A DNA stretch of 17,419 bases from Deltaproteobacteria bacterium. GTDB taxonomy: Bacteria; Desulfobacterota; DSM-4660; Desulfatiglandales; HGW-15. Both the position numbers and the translations under genes were made by a program. Each line of letters begins with the position of its first letter. The stretch's first letter is position 1. Shown piece by piece: positions 6,758 through 15,204 of this stretch. The notes beneath the pieces were generated by a model that was not told the origin of the DNA, searched no databases, and saw only the letters and a list, made by a program, of their open reading frames with translations. The stretch covers positions 2,110,677 to 2,128,095 of the forward strand of contig CP070840.1 in NCBI GenBank assembly GCA_020342025.1. The letters run 5' to 3'.

Positions 6758-7721
6758 CTAATCTAAATTCCTTTCCTCCCAGCAGGTCGTGCAGGTGGAC
6801 CACACCTTTCACCCTTTTTCTCCTATCCAGAATGACAAGGTGGGTGATCCCGTAGAGTTCCATAATTCCAAGGGCCTCCGCGGCTGTTTGATCCTCTTCC
6901 ACGGTCCTTGGCGAGGTGGTCATGATCTCCTCCACCTTCAATTTATGGATGTTCTTTCTCTTGGTGAGGGCCCTTCTGAGATCTCCGTCAGTAATGATGC
7001 CTGAGAGTTTGTCATCTCTGTCAACAACTATGGTGGCCCCTATCTCTTTTGAATCAATCTCCTTAATGGCATCTTCCACCTTGGATCCCAAGACCACCTT
7101 TGGCACATGATCATCCGTGAACATGACCTGTTTCACGCTAATGGAAAGCCTTTCTCCAAGACTCCCGCCAGGGTGAAATTTTATAAAGTCCCTTTTGTCG
7201 AAACGCCTGGCGTTAATCAACACCACAGCCAGGGCATCTCCCATGGCAAGGGCAGCCGTGGTACTGGAAGTGGGTGCAAGACCCATCGGGCAGGCCTCTC
7301 TGTCCACACCCACATCAATCACCACATCACTCTCCTTGGCCATGGGCGAGTCAAGGCCCCCAGTGAAAGAGATGATTTTGGCCTTCATTTGCTTGAGTGT
7401 CGGTAGGATATTGTTGATCTCTCTTGTTTGACCGCTGTTGGAGATGGCCAGGACAATATCATCTTTGGTAACCATGCCCAGGTCCCCGTGGATGGCCTCA
7501 GCGGGGTGCAGAAAAAGGGACGGTGTGCCTGTGCTATTCAACGTGGCCGCAATCTTTCTGGCCACCAATCCAGACTTGCCCATACCCGTGAGAATCACCC
7601 TCCCCTTGGCCCTCAAAATCATCTGAACGGCCCTCTCAAATTCTGGGCCAATGCGGTCCACCAGACCCATAATTGCCTGGGCCTCGATTTCCAAGACTTC
7701 CTTGACCTGTTCAATGACCAT
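6702..7721 (-). CDS. kdsD: Arabinose-5-phosphate isomerase, SIS plus two CBS domains
   Basis: 339 residues from the ATG at 7721, preceded by GAGGA four bases away; a GTG at 7736 would add five residues but has no ribosome binding site. It interconverts ribulose-5-phosphate and arabinose-5-phosphate, the first step of Kdo synthesis for lipopolysaccharide. The SIS domain shows TGMGKSG (45-51), HPAEAIHGDLG (72-82), SNSGQT (94-99) and PTSSTTAALAMGDALA (150-165), followed by the family signature FHPGGSLGERL. Two CBS domains follow (about 200-255 and 265-317). Family members usually end soon after VHLHDLL; here about 24 extra residues continue, and this tail contains the start and ribosome binding site of the aldolase gene. 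The other Kdo genes (kdsA, kdsB, kdsC) are not in the window. Confidence 0.92.
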   Translation of the reverse strand: MVIEQVKEVLEIEAQAIMGLVDRIGPEFERAVQMILRAKGRVILTGMGKSGLVARKIAATLNSTGTPSLFLHPAEAIHGDLGMVTKDDIVLAISNSGQTREINNILPTLKQMKAKIISFTGGLDSPMAKESDVVIDVGVDREACPMGLAPTSSTTAALAMGDALAVVLINARRFDKRDFIKFHPGGSLGERLSISVKQVMFTDDHVPKVVLGSKVEDAIKEIDSKEIGATIVVDRDDKLSGIITDGDLRRALTKRKNIHKLKVEEIMTTSPRTVEEDQTAAEALGIMELYGITHLVILDRRKRVKGVVHLHDLLGGKEFRLDGGLNLTTGTDRRSDNTA

Positions 7722-7803
7722 GGGATCCTCTACCACCTGGGCTTTCTAGAGATTTGCTGATCAACGTTGTGGGCTGAATATAGATGATCCTTTAACATGT
7801 TCC

Positions 7804-7844
7804 CGCCTGCTTCTCAAGGGATAATTGATGTGTCAGAGCAGGCG
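7804..7844. promoter_or_regulatory. Inverted repeat in the divergent kdsD/SDR spacer
   Basis: CGCCTGCT (7804-7811) and AGCAGGCG (7837-7844) are perfect 8-bp inverted arms around a 25-base loop. They lie between two divergently transcribed genes, so the element could be an operator or a leader hairpin. An 11-base palindrome TGCATAATGCA is at 7880-7890. No confident promoter could be placed in this spacer. Confidence 0.3.
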
Positions 7845-7974
7845 CTGGAGGCTGAAAGGGCTTTATCACTGATTTTGTTTGCATAATGCATGGATATAAA
7901 GTAATAAATTTAGTTTTTACTTTTTTCGCTAGACAATTGCCACTAAACCGCTATCTAGAATGGAGGAGTGAAAG

Positions 7975-8832
7975 ATGGGAGAGAAAAAAGAGACAGCCTT
8001 GGTCACAGGGGCAAGCAGCGGGATAGGCCGAGAGACCACACAGAAACTGGTAGAAAAGGGTTTCCAGGTCATGGCTGCAGCAAGACGAATGGATCGACTT
8101 ACTGAACTTGCTGATCAGTTTGGTGGGATAACCCCAAAAAAGGTGGATCTATCAGACCCAGGAGATACAGAGAGATTCTGCAAAGAAATTTCCAGCTTGT
8201 CTGAACCTGTGTCCGTGCTCATCAACAACGCAGGCTACAGTATTCGCGGAGCCCTTGAGGATGTCTCCATGGAGGCTCTCAGGCGAATTTTTGAAGTCAA
8301 CCTCTTCTCCCTGATCCGGGTCACCCAGGCCTGTTTGCCTGGCATGCGTCGGCGCAGAAAAGGCACGGTGGTCAATTTGAGCACCATCGTCGGTAAATTC
8401 ACATTTCCCATGAGTGGCGTTTATTCAGCCACGAAACATGCTCTGGAGGCTATCTCTGATTCCCTCCGTATGGAAGTGCGCCCTTTTGGAATCAACGTGA
8501 TTACGATTCGTCCAGGTGTCATAGCCACCGAATTCAATGACGTGGCAACCCAAATGACGGGTGATCTCATGGCCAGGACGGATGCTGATTACAAGCCCAT
8601 CTATCAAGCCTCTGGGGCAGGTGTGGGGGGCATGTTCGCGGGGGTAACCATACCCGGGCCGGAACTGGTCGCCGATCTCATTGTAGAGGCCGTGCTCTCC
8701 GATGCCCCTAGAGCAGTATATGCGGCGGGTCCGTTCGTGGAAGATATCTTGGGCAAACGTTTTGAGTTGGATGATGAGGGATTTGATCGCTTTTGGACGG
8801 AAAAGACCGGGTTGGCGGATTTGAAGGTATGA
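7975..8832 (+). CDS. Short-chain dehydrogenase/reductase (SDR) family oxidoreductase
   Basis: 285 residues, classical SDR. The cofactor loop TGASSGIG is at 11-18, with an AARR stretch (35-38) that favours NADPH. NNAG (84-87), Asn109 and the catalytic triad Ser136, Tyr150 and Lys154 (YSATK) are all present, followed by RPGVIATEF (179-187), the usual nicotinamide loop. The C-terminal part after 190 is longer than in minimal SDRs and probably forms the substrate lid. A strong GGAGGAG lies six bases before the ATG. The gene is divergent from kdsD and 68 bases upstream of threonine synthase on the same strand. The substrate cannot be told. Confidence 0.92.
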   Translation: MGEKKETALVTGASSGIGRETTQKLVEKGFQVMAAARRMDRLTELADQFGGITPKKVDLSDPGDTERFCKEISSLSEPVSVLINNAGYSIRGALEDVSMEALRRIFEVNLFSLIRVTQACLPGMRRRRKGTVVNLSTIVGKFTFPMSGVYSATKHALEAISDSLRMEVRPFGINVITIRPGVIATEFNDVATQMTGDLMARTDADYKPIYQASGAGVGGMFAGVTIPGPELVADLIVEAVLSDAPRAVYAAGPFVEDILGKRFELDDEGFDRFWTEKTGLADLKV

Positions 8833-8900
8833 TCGTTGTGGACTTGCAATACATGGTGCTTTATTTTAACTTTATAACAGGTACTTAATGGATTTCACAA

Positions 8901-10418
8901 ATGAAGATTGATCAATTTCCAGAGGAGATAAGACCTTTTATAATCCCTAAACCTGATGGGCTCATGGTCTATCACTGCCTCGGCTGTCAGAGCGAATTTG
9001 GCATCAACCAGCTTTTATACACCTGCCCTGAGTGCGGAAGTGTTCTTTTACTTCATGATAAGAATGCTGAGCGCCTCAAAGATAAAGGTGGCGCTCACTG
9101 GCGTAAGCTCTTTGATTACCGCAGGATGTTGAACCATCAACCGTTAAAGGGCATCTTTCTCTACTACGAGTTTATTGCCCCAGTGATCCCCCTAGACCAA
9201 CTTGTCTATCTTGGTGAGGGGCATACACCTGTGGTGGAAGCAAATGAGCGACTCAAGGAAATGATGGGGCTTGATTTCTATTTCAAAGATGATGGGCTAA
9301 ACCCGAGTGCTTCCTTCAAGGATAGGGGCATGGCATGCGCCATGAGCTATATCAACTTCTTCGCAAAAAAAGAAAAGATAGATAACCTCTTGGCCATATG
9401 TGCATCCACGGGTGACACTTCAGCCTCTGCGGCCCTTTATGCCTCCTATCTGGAGGATTTCCTCAAGTCCGCTGTCCTTTTGCCCCACGGAAAGGTTACG
9501 CCCCAGCAGTTATCCCAGCCTTTGGGGAGTGGGGCGAGGGTGCTTGAGATACCAGGCGTCTTCGACGACTGCATGAAAATTGTTGAGAATCTCGCAGAGA
9601 ATTATCACGTGGCCTTGCTCAATTCCAAGAATGGCTGGCGCATATTGGGTCAGGAATCCTTCTCCTTTGAGATAGCGCAGGATTTTGACTACCATGTGGG
9701 CGACAAGGTGGTGGTATTGCCCATTGGCAATGCGGGAAATATCACGGCCGTCATGAGCGGTTTCCTCAAGTTTTTCAAAGCAGGGCTCATCAACAAACTT
9801 CCCAAGATTATCGGGGTCCAGTCTGAACACGCCGACCCGGTCTACCGATATTACCTGGAGCAAGACCCCAATAAACGGAAGTTCATCCCGGTTACAGTAA
9901 AACAGAGCGTTGCCCAGGCGGCTATGATAGGCAATCCGGTCTCTATGCCCCGGGTCATTGACGTGGCCCAGGAATACAACAGGGCCGCCGAAGGAGGAAA
10001 AATCTTTGTGGTTCAAGTGAGCGAGCAGGAGATCATGGACGCCATGATCATAGCGAACAGAAATGGAAACATCGCTTGTACCCAAGGGGGAGAGTCTATG
10101 GCGGGGCTCAAGAGAGCGATCCAGAAGGGATTCGTTGATCAAGGAGAAGTGGGAATTCTGGATTCAACGGCACACATGCTCAAATTCATGACTTTCCAGG
10201 ATATGTACTTCCAAAACGGTTTTGCCCCCGAATTCAACGTCAAGCCCAGATCAGAACTGAAAAATGCGCCCACATTGGTCAAACCCAAGAGTCTTGCAAA
10301 ATATCCCGAACCAGGAAAGCCTCTTCTGGAGGAGGATATGAGGGATTTTGTTCGCGAGATGACCAAAGAAATCGCAAAAATCCTTGGACTGAAACCTGTT
10401 GCTAAGGCCAACGGCTAA
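8901..10418 (+). CDS. thrC: Threonine synthase with N-terminal zinc ribbon
   Basis: 505 residues. This PLP enzyme converts O-phosphohomoserine to threonine and phosphate. A zinc-ribbon-like module opens the protein with CLGC (Cys26, Cys29) and CPEC (Cys42, Cys45). The PLP domain follows, with LGEGHTP (104-110), NPSASFKDRGM (134-144; Lys140 is the PLP lysine), the phosphate-binding STGDTSAS loop and a later PIGNAGN. The tail beyond about 470 is a helical extension. The length and zinc ribbon match the longer thrC form of many anaerobes. The ribosome binding site before the ATG is poor. Other threonine genes (hom, thrB) are not nearby. Confidence 0.92.
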   Translation: MKIDQFPEEIRPFIIPKPDGLMVYHCLGCQSEFGINQLLYTCPECGSVLLLHDKNAERLKDKGGAHWRKLFDYRRMLNHQPLKGIFLYYEFIAPVIPLDQLVYLGEGHTPVVEANERLKEMMGLDFYFKDDGLNPSASFKDRGMACAMSYINFFAKKEKIDNLLAICASTGDTSASAALYASYLEDFLKSAVLLPHGKVTPQQLSQPLGSGARVLEIPGVFDDCMKIVENLAENYHVALLNSKNGWRILGQESFSFEIAQDFDYHVGDKVVVLPIGNAGNITAVMSGFLKFFKAGLINKLPKIIGVQSEHADPVYRYYLEQDPNKRKFIPVTVKQSVAQAAMIGNPVSMPRVIDVAQEYNRAAEGGKIFVVQVSEQEIMDAMIIANRNGNIACTQGGESMAGLKRAIQKGFVDQGEVGILDSTAHMLKFMTFQDMYFQNGFAPEFNVKPRSELKNAPTLVKPKSLAKYPEPGKPLLEEDMRDFVREMTKEIAKILGLKPVAKANG

Positions 10419-10457
10419 CTTTCTTTTTACCCGGTAGTCACAAGAACTTAAAAAGCA

Positions 10458-10925
10458 ATGAACATCCTCTTTGTTTGCAGTGGAAACGTAAGCAGAAGCT
10501 TTCTGGCCCACAAGCTACTTGAAAACGAGATAGAGACCCATAACCTATACAACATTTCTGTCTCATCGGCTGGCATCTGGGCCTACCCCGGCAATCCACC
10601 TGACCCGAAGATCGTGGAGCATCTTCTGCAAAAAGGAATCCGCGTCAGAAAACATGAAGCGAGGCAGATCCAACAGGAAGATGTGGATTGGGCAGATCAT
10701 ATCCTGGTCATGGAGAAAAATCACAAAGAGATACTCGCAGAGAAGTGGCCAGAAGCGGAGGAAAAGGTGGAACTCTTGGGCAAATTCGCCTCAGGGGGTC
10801 TGGGTGAAGACGAAATTATTGATCCGTTTGGCAAATCTCAATACCACTATCGCCTTGCCGAGGCCCAAATTACGGTAGCCATAGAGACCCTCATGGAAAG
10901 ACTCACGTCAAAGCAGGTAAGTTAG
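10458..10925 (+). CDS. Low-molecular-weight protein tyrosine phosphatase family protein
   Basis: 155 residues, the usual size for the family. The phosphate-binding loop is at the N-terminus: CSGNVSRS with nucleophile Cys7 and Arg13 (CX5R). SAGIWA (38-43) is the conserved strand, and the general acid is expected at Asp122 in IDPFG. Such enzymes dephosphorylate tyrosine kinases of capsule or exopolysaccharide export, or related phosphoproteins; arsenate reductases of the same fold are an alternative, but the DP motif favours a phosphatase. It lies 39 bases after thrC and 34 bases before rlmH on the same strand, so co-transcription is likely. No tyrosine kinase gene is in the window. Confidence 0.88.
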   Translation: MNILFVCSGNVSRSFLAHKLLENEIETHNLYNISVSSAGIWAYPGNPPDPKIVEHLLQKGIRVRKHEARQIQQEDVDWADHILVMEKNHKEILAEKWPEAEEKVELLGKFASGGLGEDEIIDPFGKSQYHYRLAEAQITVAIETLMERLTSKQVS

Positions 10926-10959
10926 CTCGGCTACGCCTCGGAGGGAATGGTGGAGTAAC

Positions 10960-11433
10960 GTGCTCAAACTCAGAATCATCGTCGTCGATCGAACGAGATC
11001 CTCTTTCCTTAAGGAGGGAGAATCCTTTTATCTGGAGCGCCTTCGGAGATATGTCCAGGTGGAATGGGTTGAAGTCAAACCGGCCAAGATCAGAAAAGGC
11101 AGGCCAGAACAAGAAATCCTCGGCACAGAGGGTGAGGCCATCGCGCGAAAGGTGGCGCCCAGAGATTATTTGGTTCCCCTTGATCGTACCGGGGAACAAT
11201 TCGATTCCGAAGCGTTGGCGGCCTGGTTGGAAAGCCTCTCCAACCGCAGGGGAGGGTGGGTCAGCTTTATCATCGGTGGTCCTTTAGGCCTTTCCAAGGA
11301 ACTTCTCGATCGAGCCAACAAAATCCTTTCCCTTTCCAGACTCACACTGACCCACGAGATGAGTCGCCTTCTCCTCCTTGAACAGCTCTACAGGGCTTTC
11401 ACCATACTGCGCGGAGAAAAATACCATAAGTAA
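10960..11433 (+). CDS. rlmH: 23S rRNA (pseudouridine1915-N3)-methyltransferase
   Basis: 157 residues, the normal length. RlmH methylates pseudouridine 1915 in helix 69 of 23S rRNA using S-adenosylmethionine and has a trefoil-knot SPOUT fold. The sequence shows LDRTGEQFDSEALA (74-87), the cofactor strand FIIGGPLGL (103-111), and the diagnostic C-terminus LSLSRLTLTHEMSRLLLLEQ then LYRAFTILRGEKYHK. The start is GTG at 10960, with GGAG four bases upstream. It is the last gene of the plus-strand run and faces the response regulator gene; no clear terminator is seen in the 103 bases between their stop codons. Confidence 0.95.
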   Translation: MLKLRIIVVDRTRSSFLKEGESFYLERLRRYVQVEWVEVKPAKIRKGRPEQEILGTEGEAIARKVAPRDYLVPLDRTGEQFDSEALAAWLESLSNRRGGWVSFIIGGPLGLSKELLDRANKILSLSRLTLTHEMSRLLLLEQLYRAFTILRGEKYHK

Positions 11434-11536
11434 GTATTGGAAACGGCACTTTTCCGCAATCTCTTCGTCAACCTGCGGGATTTGGAGTGGTTTTGGATTG
11501 ATAGTTGGAAGATTGGTAGGTCTTTTTCGAGCGGGC

Positions 11537-11905
11537 CTATTCGGCTCCCACGTTTGCTTCCAGAGCCATGGCTATTTTACTCTTGAGCTCACTCAAGTCA
11601 AAGGATTTGATCACATAGAAATCCGCAGCTATAGATTTCATGTCCTCCTTGAATGTGTCATAGGCGGTACATAGGACGACGGGCATGTTATAAAACTTGT
11701 TGCGGATGTCTTGCAACAGGTCGAGCCCATTGTAGTCCACCATCTTGATATCCAAGACGATGAGATCGGGCTTTTCTTCTTCTATCCTTTCCATCAACTT
11801 ATAACCGCTATCGGCGGTGATCACTTCATACCCCGCCTCTGAGAGCTCTTCTGAATAGAGGAAACGGATGTGTTCTTCATCATCGACAATCAATATCTTC
11901 GCCAT
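11537..11905 (-). CDS. Single-domain response regulator (CheY-like receiver)
   Basis: 122 residues from the ATG at 11905, which has GGGAG(TG) about six bases upstream; a longer frame to 11965 would add 20 residues with no homology. The receiver fold is complete: acidic pocket Asp8/Asp9 (VDDEE), phosphoacceptor Asp52 (IVLDIKM), Thr80 and Lys100. After Lys100 the usual Pro is replaced by Ser (IKSFDLSELK). There is no output domain, so it acts by protein contact or within a phosphorelay. No histidine kinase gene lies in the window, so it is an orphan regulator. Confidence 0.9.
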   Translation of the reverse strand: MAKILIVDDEEHIRFLYSEELSEAGYEVITADSGYKLMERIEEEKPDLIVLDIKMVDYNGLDLLQDIRNKFYNMPVVLCTAYDTFKEDMKSIAADFYVIKSFDLSELKSKIAMALEANVGAE

Positions 11906-11975
11906 GGTGTTCACTCCCAAGTGGGGGTTCTTGGCTAAGCTAGCACATATTTCCTCAACGTGCAAATATTATTCG

Positions 11976-12211
11976 GTTCCCTGATCAACCATCAGGGCAT
12001 CATCTGCTGCGCTTGTCCGCCTCCGGCGGATTGCCTTCCCGCCAAAGGCGGGCAAGCGATTGCTCCTCCCTCCGGCTTCCAGCTCGTAGAGCCTACAGCT
12101 CGGAGAGGGCGTAGGCACTCCGGGCCGGAGGCCTTGCGGCGTATTGTCCATACGCCTCAGTCGTCGCTCCTCGGCGCCTAGCATCTAATACCTTGCTGGT
12201 GATCAGGAATA
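11976..12211. repeat. Multi-hairpin element with imperfect terminal inverted repeats
   Basis: The ends pair: CCTGATCA (11980-11987) with TGATCAGG (12200-12207), and the similarity continues inward through GGGCATCATCTGC and the complement of GCATCTAATACC. Inside are: hairpin 11979-11997 (7-bp stem); a three-way junction closed by CGCTTG/CAAGCG (12010-12015 with 12053-12058) holding hairpins TCCGCC/GGCGGA (12016-12030) and CCCGCC/GGCGGG (12038-12052); stem CCTCCGGC/GCCGGAGG (12069-12076 with 12124-12131) enclosing GCCTAC/GTAGGC (12091-12096 with 12111-12116); and hairpin GGCGTA/TACGCC (12138-12156). It lies in a 480-base gap between the response regulator and hisF, and open frames in it are not credible. 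It may be a dispersed palindromic element or a structured RNA. The rest of the gap (12212-12385) shows nothing except a TTTTTCGACAGTCTCAACGG word on the minus strand near 12360. Confidence 0.65.
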
Positions 12212-12385
12212 CTACATAACTTACTAATTTCACTCTTAATACCCAAATTAGACGGTGGATTTGGGGATTAATCTCGCCTTACCCCCTTCTTCCACTTAAA
12301 TTTCAAATGCTTATAGAATGATCGGGACTTATCGGCGTGTCTGAACGCTCGGATACCCGTTGAGACTGTCGAAAAACCGGCCTCG

Positions 12386-13165
12386 TTACCAGCCCATGCG
12401 GACCTTAATACCCCTGTCATGGAGGTATGATTTGATTTCCCTGATCGTGTAGGTGCCGTAGTGGGTCATGGAGGCAATGAGGGCTGCATCGGCATAGCCC
12501 TGCGTAAGCACCTCAAACAGATGCTCGGGCACGCCAGCTCCCCCTGAGGCTATGACCGGTATGGTCACATTGGAGGCGATTAACTTGTTCAGCTCCAACT
12601 CGTAACCTTCTTTGCCGCCATCCGCATCAATGGAGTTCAGGCAGATTTCACCAGCCCCCAGACGCTCTGCCTTCCGGGCCCAAGCCAGGGCATCCATGCC
12701 CATAGGCCTTCTCCCCCCATCAATCACCATCTCATACCCGGTGGGGATCTTATCTGAGGGTGTCACCCTCTTCACATCCATACCCAGAACAATGCACTGA
12801 CTTCCAAAGGCCTCTGCTCCTTCGGAAATAATGTTTGAATTCCTGATGGCCGCTGAATTCACACTCACCTTTTCTGCGCCGGCCAGGAGAACCTGACGCA
12901 TGTCTTCCACGGTTCTGATACCCCCTCCCACAGAAAAAGGGATAAAGATCCTAGCCGCCACCCGTCGGACTGTCTCAATCATAATATCCCGCTTCTCATA
13001 GGAAGCCGTAATATCATAGAAGACGATTTCATCTGCTCCTTCCTCGTAATAGAAATGGGCCATTTCCACGGGGTCACCGATATCCACGTTTCCCTTGAAT
13101 TTTATACCCTTTGTCAGTTTCCCATCGCGCACGTCCAGGCAGGGTATGATCCTTTTGCTAAGCAT
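12386..13165 (-). CDS. hisF: Imidazole glycerol phosphate synthase, cyclase subunit
   Basis: 259 residues from the ATG at 13165, which gives the canonical [12 protein letters not shown] start with GGAAG five bases upstream; an in-frame GTG at 13177 would add four residues. HisF uses ammonia delivered by HisH to convert PRFAR into imidazole glycerol phosphate and AICAR in histidine synthesis. It is a TIM barrel; the catalytic Asp11 (CLDVRDG) and Asp130 (LGMDVKR) fall at the expected positions, and SVGGGIRT and IASGGAG are the phosphate-binding loops. The start overlaps the end of hisH by 8 bases, implying coupled translation of the two subunits. Other his genes are not adjacent. Confidence 0.95.
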   Translation of the reverse strand: MLSKRIIPCLDVRDGKLTKGIKFKGNVDIGDPVEMAHFYYEEGADEIVFYDITASYEKRDIMIETVRRVAARIFIPFSVGGGIRTVEDMRQVLLAGAEKVSVNSAAIRNSNIISEGAEAFGSQCIVLGMDVKRVTPSDKIPTGYEMVIDGGRRPMGMDALAWARKAERLGAGEICLNSIDADGGKEGYELELNKLIASNVTIPVIASGGAGVPEHLFEVLTQGYADAALIASMTHYGTYTIREIKSYLHDRGIKVRMGW

Positions 13166-13793
13166 TGTTTCTTCCACTCCACTTACAAAAATTGGACAAG
13201 ATTTTTAGTCCCGATCTTCCGCTCTTCTCCACGTGGAATTGTACGGCAAAGAGATTTTCTTTTGCTATGGCAGAGGCAAAACGAGAGCCGTAATTTGTTT
13301 CACCGAGCACGGCACCGGACTCTCTTGGTAATGGATAGTAGGAGTGCACAAAATAGAATTCGCTCTCAGGGGCAACGCCTTCGAAAAGTGGATGATCCCG
13401 CTTAAATGCCACACTGTTCCAGCCCATGTGAGGCACTTTTAATTTTTTCCCATCCTCATCCATCATTTCTTGAAACCGACGAACGCCCCCTTTTATCAGG
13501 CCGAGGCATTGTGTATCGTTTTCCTCGCTCCATTCCATGATAACTTGAGTTCCAATGCAGATACCGAGGATAGGTTTGCCCGCACCATAGGCCTCTAAAA
13601 GTGCCTGATCCAGTCCCAGCCTTTTCAGGTCGGACATGGCCTTGCCAGCAGCCCCCACACCCGGAAAGATGATTCTATCAGCCTGCATGATTTTAGAGAG
13701 GTCACTGGTAATGATGGACTCCTGACCCAAAAAGGACAGGGCTCTCTGGACGCTCGTCAAGTTACCTGCTTTATAATCTATGATCGCAATCAT
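13158..13793 (-). CDS. hisH: Imidazole glycerol phosphate synthase, glutamine amidotransferase subunit
   Basis: 211 residues, normal length. HisH hydrolyses glutamine and channels ammonia to HisF. It is a class I amidotransferase with the triad Cys79 (LGICIGTQ), His187 and Glu189 ([10 protein letters not shown]), plus the oxyanion region PGVGAAG (44-50) and PHMGWN (121-126). It is the first gene of the hisH-hisF pair. The ribosome binding site before the ATG is weak: GAAGGG about 11 bases upstream. The 224 bases upstream of it (13794-14017) contain no gene I can support. Confidence 0.94.
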   Translation of the reverse strand: MIAIIDYKAGNLTSVQRALSFLGQESIITSDLSKIMQADRIIFPGVGAAGKAMSDLKRLGLDQALLEAYGAGKPILGICIGTQVIMEWSEENDTQCLGLIKGGVRRFQEMMDEDGKKLKVPHMGWNSVAFKRDHPLFEGVAPESEFYFVHSYYPLPRESGAVLGETNYGSRFASAIAKENLFAVQFHVEKSGRSGLKILSNFCKWSGRNNA

Positions 13794-14017
13794 GAACGAA
13801 GACGCCCTTCAACAAAACGTTTTCCCAATGCGCCTGACATACAACGTTAATGTCCATGTGACGCTCATTAACCATATCCGTTACTCCAATACTCCCTGGC
13901 CAAGGCCTGAATTTGTAAATTGGCTGTTTGATGCCAAGCTGTGGTACGAAACTCAAGGCTTATTCTTATTAAGCGTGTACCGTCGCGCTAGGGCGGGCCA
14001 ATACTCCATATTCCTTA

Positions 14018-14869
14018 TTATGTATATATGTAAAATCCTCTGCCAGTCTTTTGCCCCAGCCATCCCGCATCCACATACTTCCTTAACAACGGACATGGCC
14101 TGTACTTATCATCTCCCAAGCCGGACTGTAGCACCTGGAGCACAGCCAGGACCGTGTCCAGGCCTATGAGATCCGCCAGGGCCAGTGGACCCATGGGGTG
14201 GTTCATTCCAAGCCTCATGACCTGATCTATATCCTCTGCCTTGCCCACGCCTTCAAAAAGGGCATAAATCGCCTCGTTGATCATGGGCATGAGGATCCGG
14301 TTGGCGATGAACCCAGGGAAATCATTGGCCGGAACCGGTGTCTTTCCCAACTTCAGGACCAGGTCTTTGGTAATCTTGTAGGTCTCGTCCGTGGTGGCCA
14401 ACCCGTTTATGATCTCCACCAGTTTCATCATGGGCACCGGATTCATAAAGTGCATGCCAATGACTTTTCCCGGTCTCTTGGTGGCACCCGCTATTTTCGT
14501 AATGGATATGGACGATGTATTGGAAGAGAGTATCACCTCAGCCTTGCAGAATTCATCCAGATCACGGAAAACCTGAAGTTTCAACGCCTCTTCCTCTGTG
14601 GCGGCCTCCACAACAAAATCAGCCTTCACCATATCGTCCATTGAGGTGGTCCCCTCTATCCTACCCAGTATGGCTTTCTGGTCTTCTTCGCTGATCTTTT
14701 CCTTCTTTACCATGCGGCCGAGGCTTTTCTCAATGGCAGCAAATCCCCTCTCCAGAAACGCATCCTTAATGTCACTCATGATAACCCACATTCCGCTGGC
14801 AGAGGCCACCTGTGCTATGCCTGCACCCATCTGGCCCGCACCCACTACCCCTAAAGTCTTAATCTCCAT
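14018..14869 (-). CDS. 3-hydroxyacyl-CoA (3-hydroxybutyryl-CoA) dehydrogenase
   Basis: 283 residues from the ATG at 14869, the family's normal size, with GGGGGA eight bases upstream; the longer frame to 14929 adds 20 arginine-rich residues that are not part of the family. It oxidises L-3-hydroxyacyl-CoA with NAD+, or works in reverse in butyrate-type pathways. The NAD Rossmann motif GAGQMGAG is at 10-17. Catalytic His140 (GMHFMNPVP) and Glu152 are 12 residues apart, as in the family, with SSNTSS (115-120) and Asn190 (FIANR). The C-terminal helical domain ends with GRGFYIY. It stands alone on the minus strand, with no thiolase or crotonase beside it, so direction and chain length cannot be fixed. 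Confidence 0.92.
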   Translation of the reverse strand: MEIKTLGVVGAGQMGAGIAQVASASGMWVIMSDIKDAFLERGFAAIEKSLGRMVKKEKISEEDQKAILGRIEGTTSMDDMVKADFVVEAATEEEALKLQVFRDLDEFCKAEVILSSNTSSISITKIAGATKRPGKVIGMHFMNPVPMMKLVEIINGLATTDETYKITKDLVLKLGKTPVPANDFPGFIANRILMPMINEAIYALFEGVGKAEDIDQVMRLGMNHPMGPLALADLIGLDTVLAVLQVLQSGLGDDKYRPCPLLRKYVDAGWLGQKTGRGFYIYT

Positions 14870-14981
14870 CCCGAAAATCCCCCTTCTTCTTGCGCCACGG
14901 TTTCTAATTAAATCACCCTTAAAAGTCACATCTCTTTAGCTTTTTATATCATGGCATTTAGAAAATCAACCAAATGAAGCC

Positions 14982-15082
14982 ATGGCGCATTGACTTTTGA
15001 GGCGCCATACAGCATGCTGCGGGGAATCTTCCGGATGATAGGAATGGAGTTTCTAGTGCCCTGCCCGAGAATTTAACAGGGC
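14982..15082. other. Two hairpins in the spacer before the helical-repeat gene
   Basis: ATGGCGC (14982-14988) pairs with GCGCCAT (15002-15008), and GCCCTG (15058-15063) pairs with CAGGGC (15077-15082). Neither is followed by a clear T-run. They lie between the hydroxyacyl-CoA dehydrogenase start and the plus-strand helical-repeat gene, in a 335-base gap with no gene. Confidence 0.35.
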
Positions 15083-15111
15083 GGGGGATGAGGGTAACGC
15101 AGCCCTTCCAT

Positions 15112-15152
15112 GCTTCGACACTGCTCAGCATCGACCGTGAGCTTATCGAACG
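15112..15152. repeat. TTCGA...TCGAA palindromic repeat
   Basis: GCTTCGACACTGCTC and GAGCTTATCGAAC form an imperfect inverted repeat; words of this type (TTCGACA...GCTCAG) are common dispersed repeats in bacterial genomes. A related GACAGCCTCAACAGG word follows at about 15183, and a similar GACAGTCTCAACGG (complement) lies near 12360. The repeat lies inside the upstream extension of the next open frame, which argues that translation starts after it. Confidence 0.5.
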
Positions 15153-15204
15153 GCCTGTCGAATGGCAGATAGGCGTTTCCCGACAGCCTCAACAGGAGTG
15201 TGCC

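Noticed and set aside
9510..10142. 210-codon open frame on the minus strand inside thrC
   Set aside because: Antisense to a clearly identified threonine synthase, with no domain or ribosome binding site.
11969..12184. Open frames through the multi-hairpin element
   Set aside because: The sequence is dominated by hairpin arms, and the translations are arginine- and proline-rich without any family signal.
13780..14169. 129-codon plus-strand frame over the hisH start and the end of the hydroxyacyl-CoA dehydrogenase
   Set aside because: It overlaps two confident genes on the other strand, and its first codons arise from the palindromic ATGATYGCRATCAT that also encodes the HisH start.
15088..15204. 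N-terminal extension of the helical-repeat protein
   Set aside because: The 39 extra codons cross a palindromic repeat, and a better ribosome binding site precedes the ATG at 15205.
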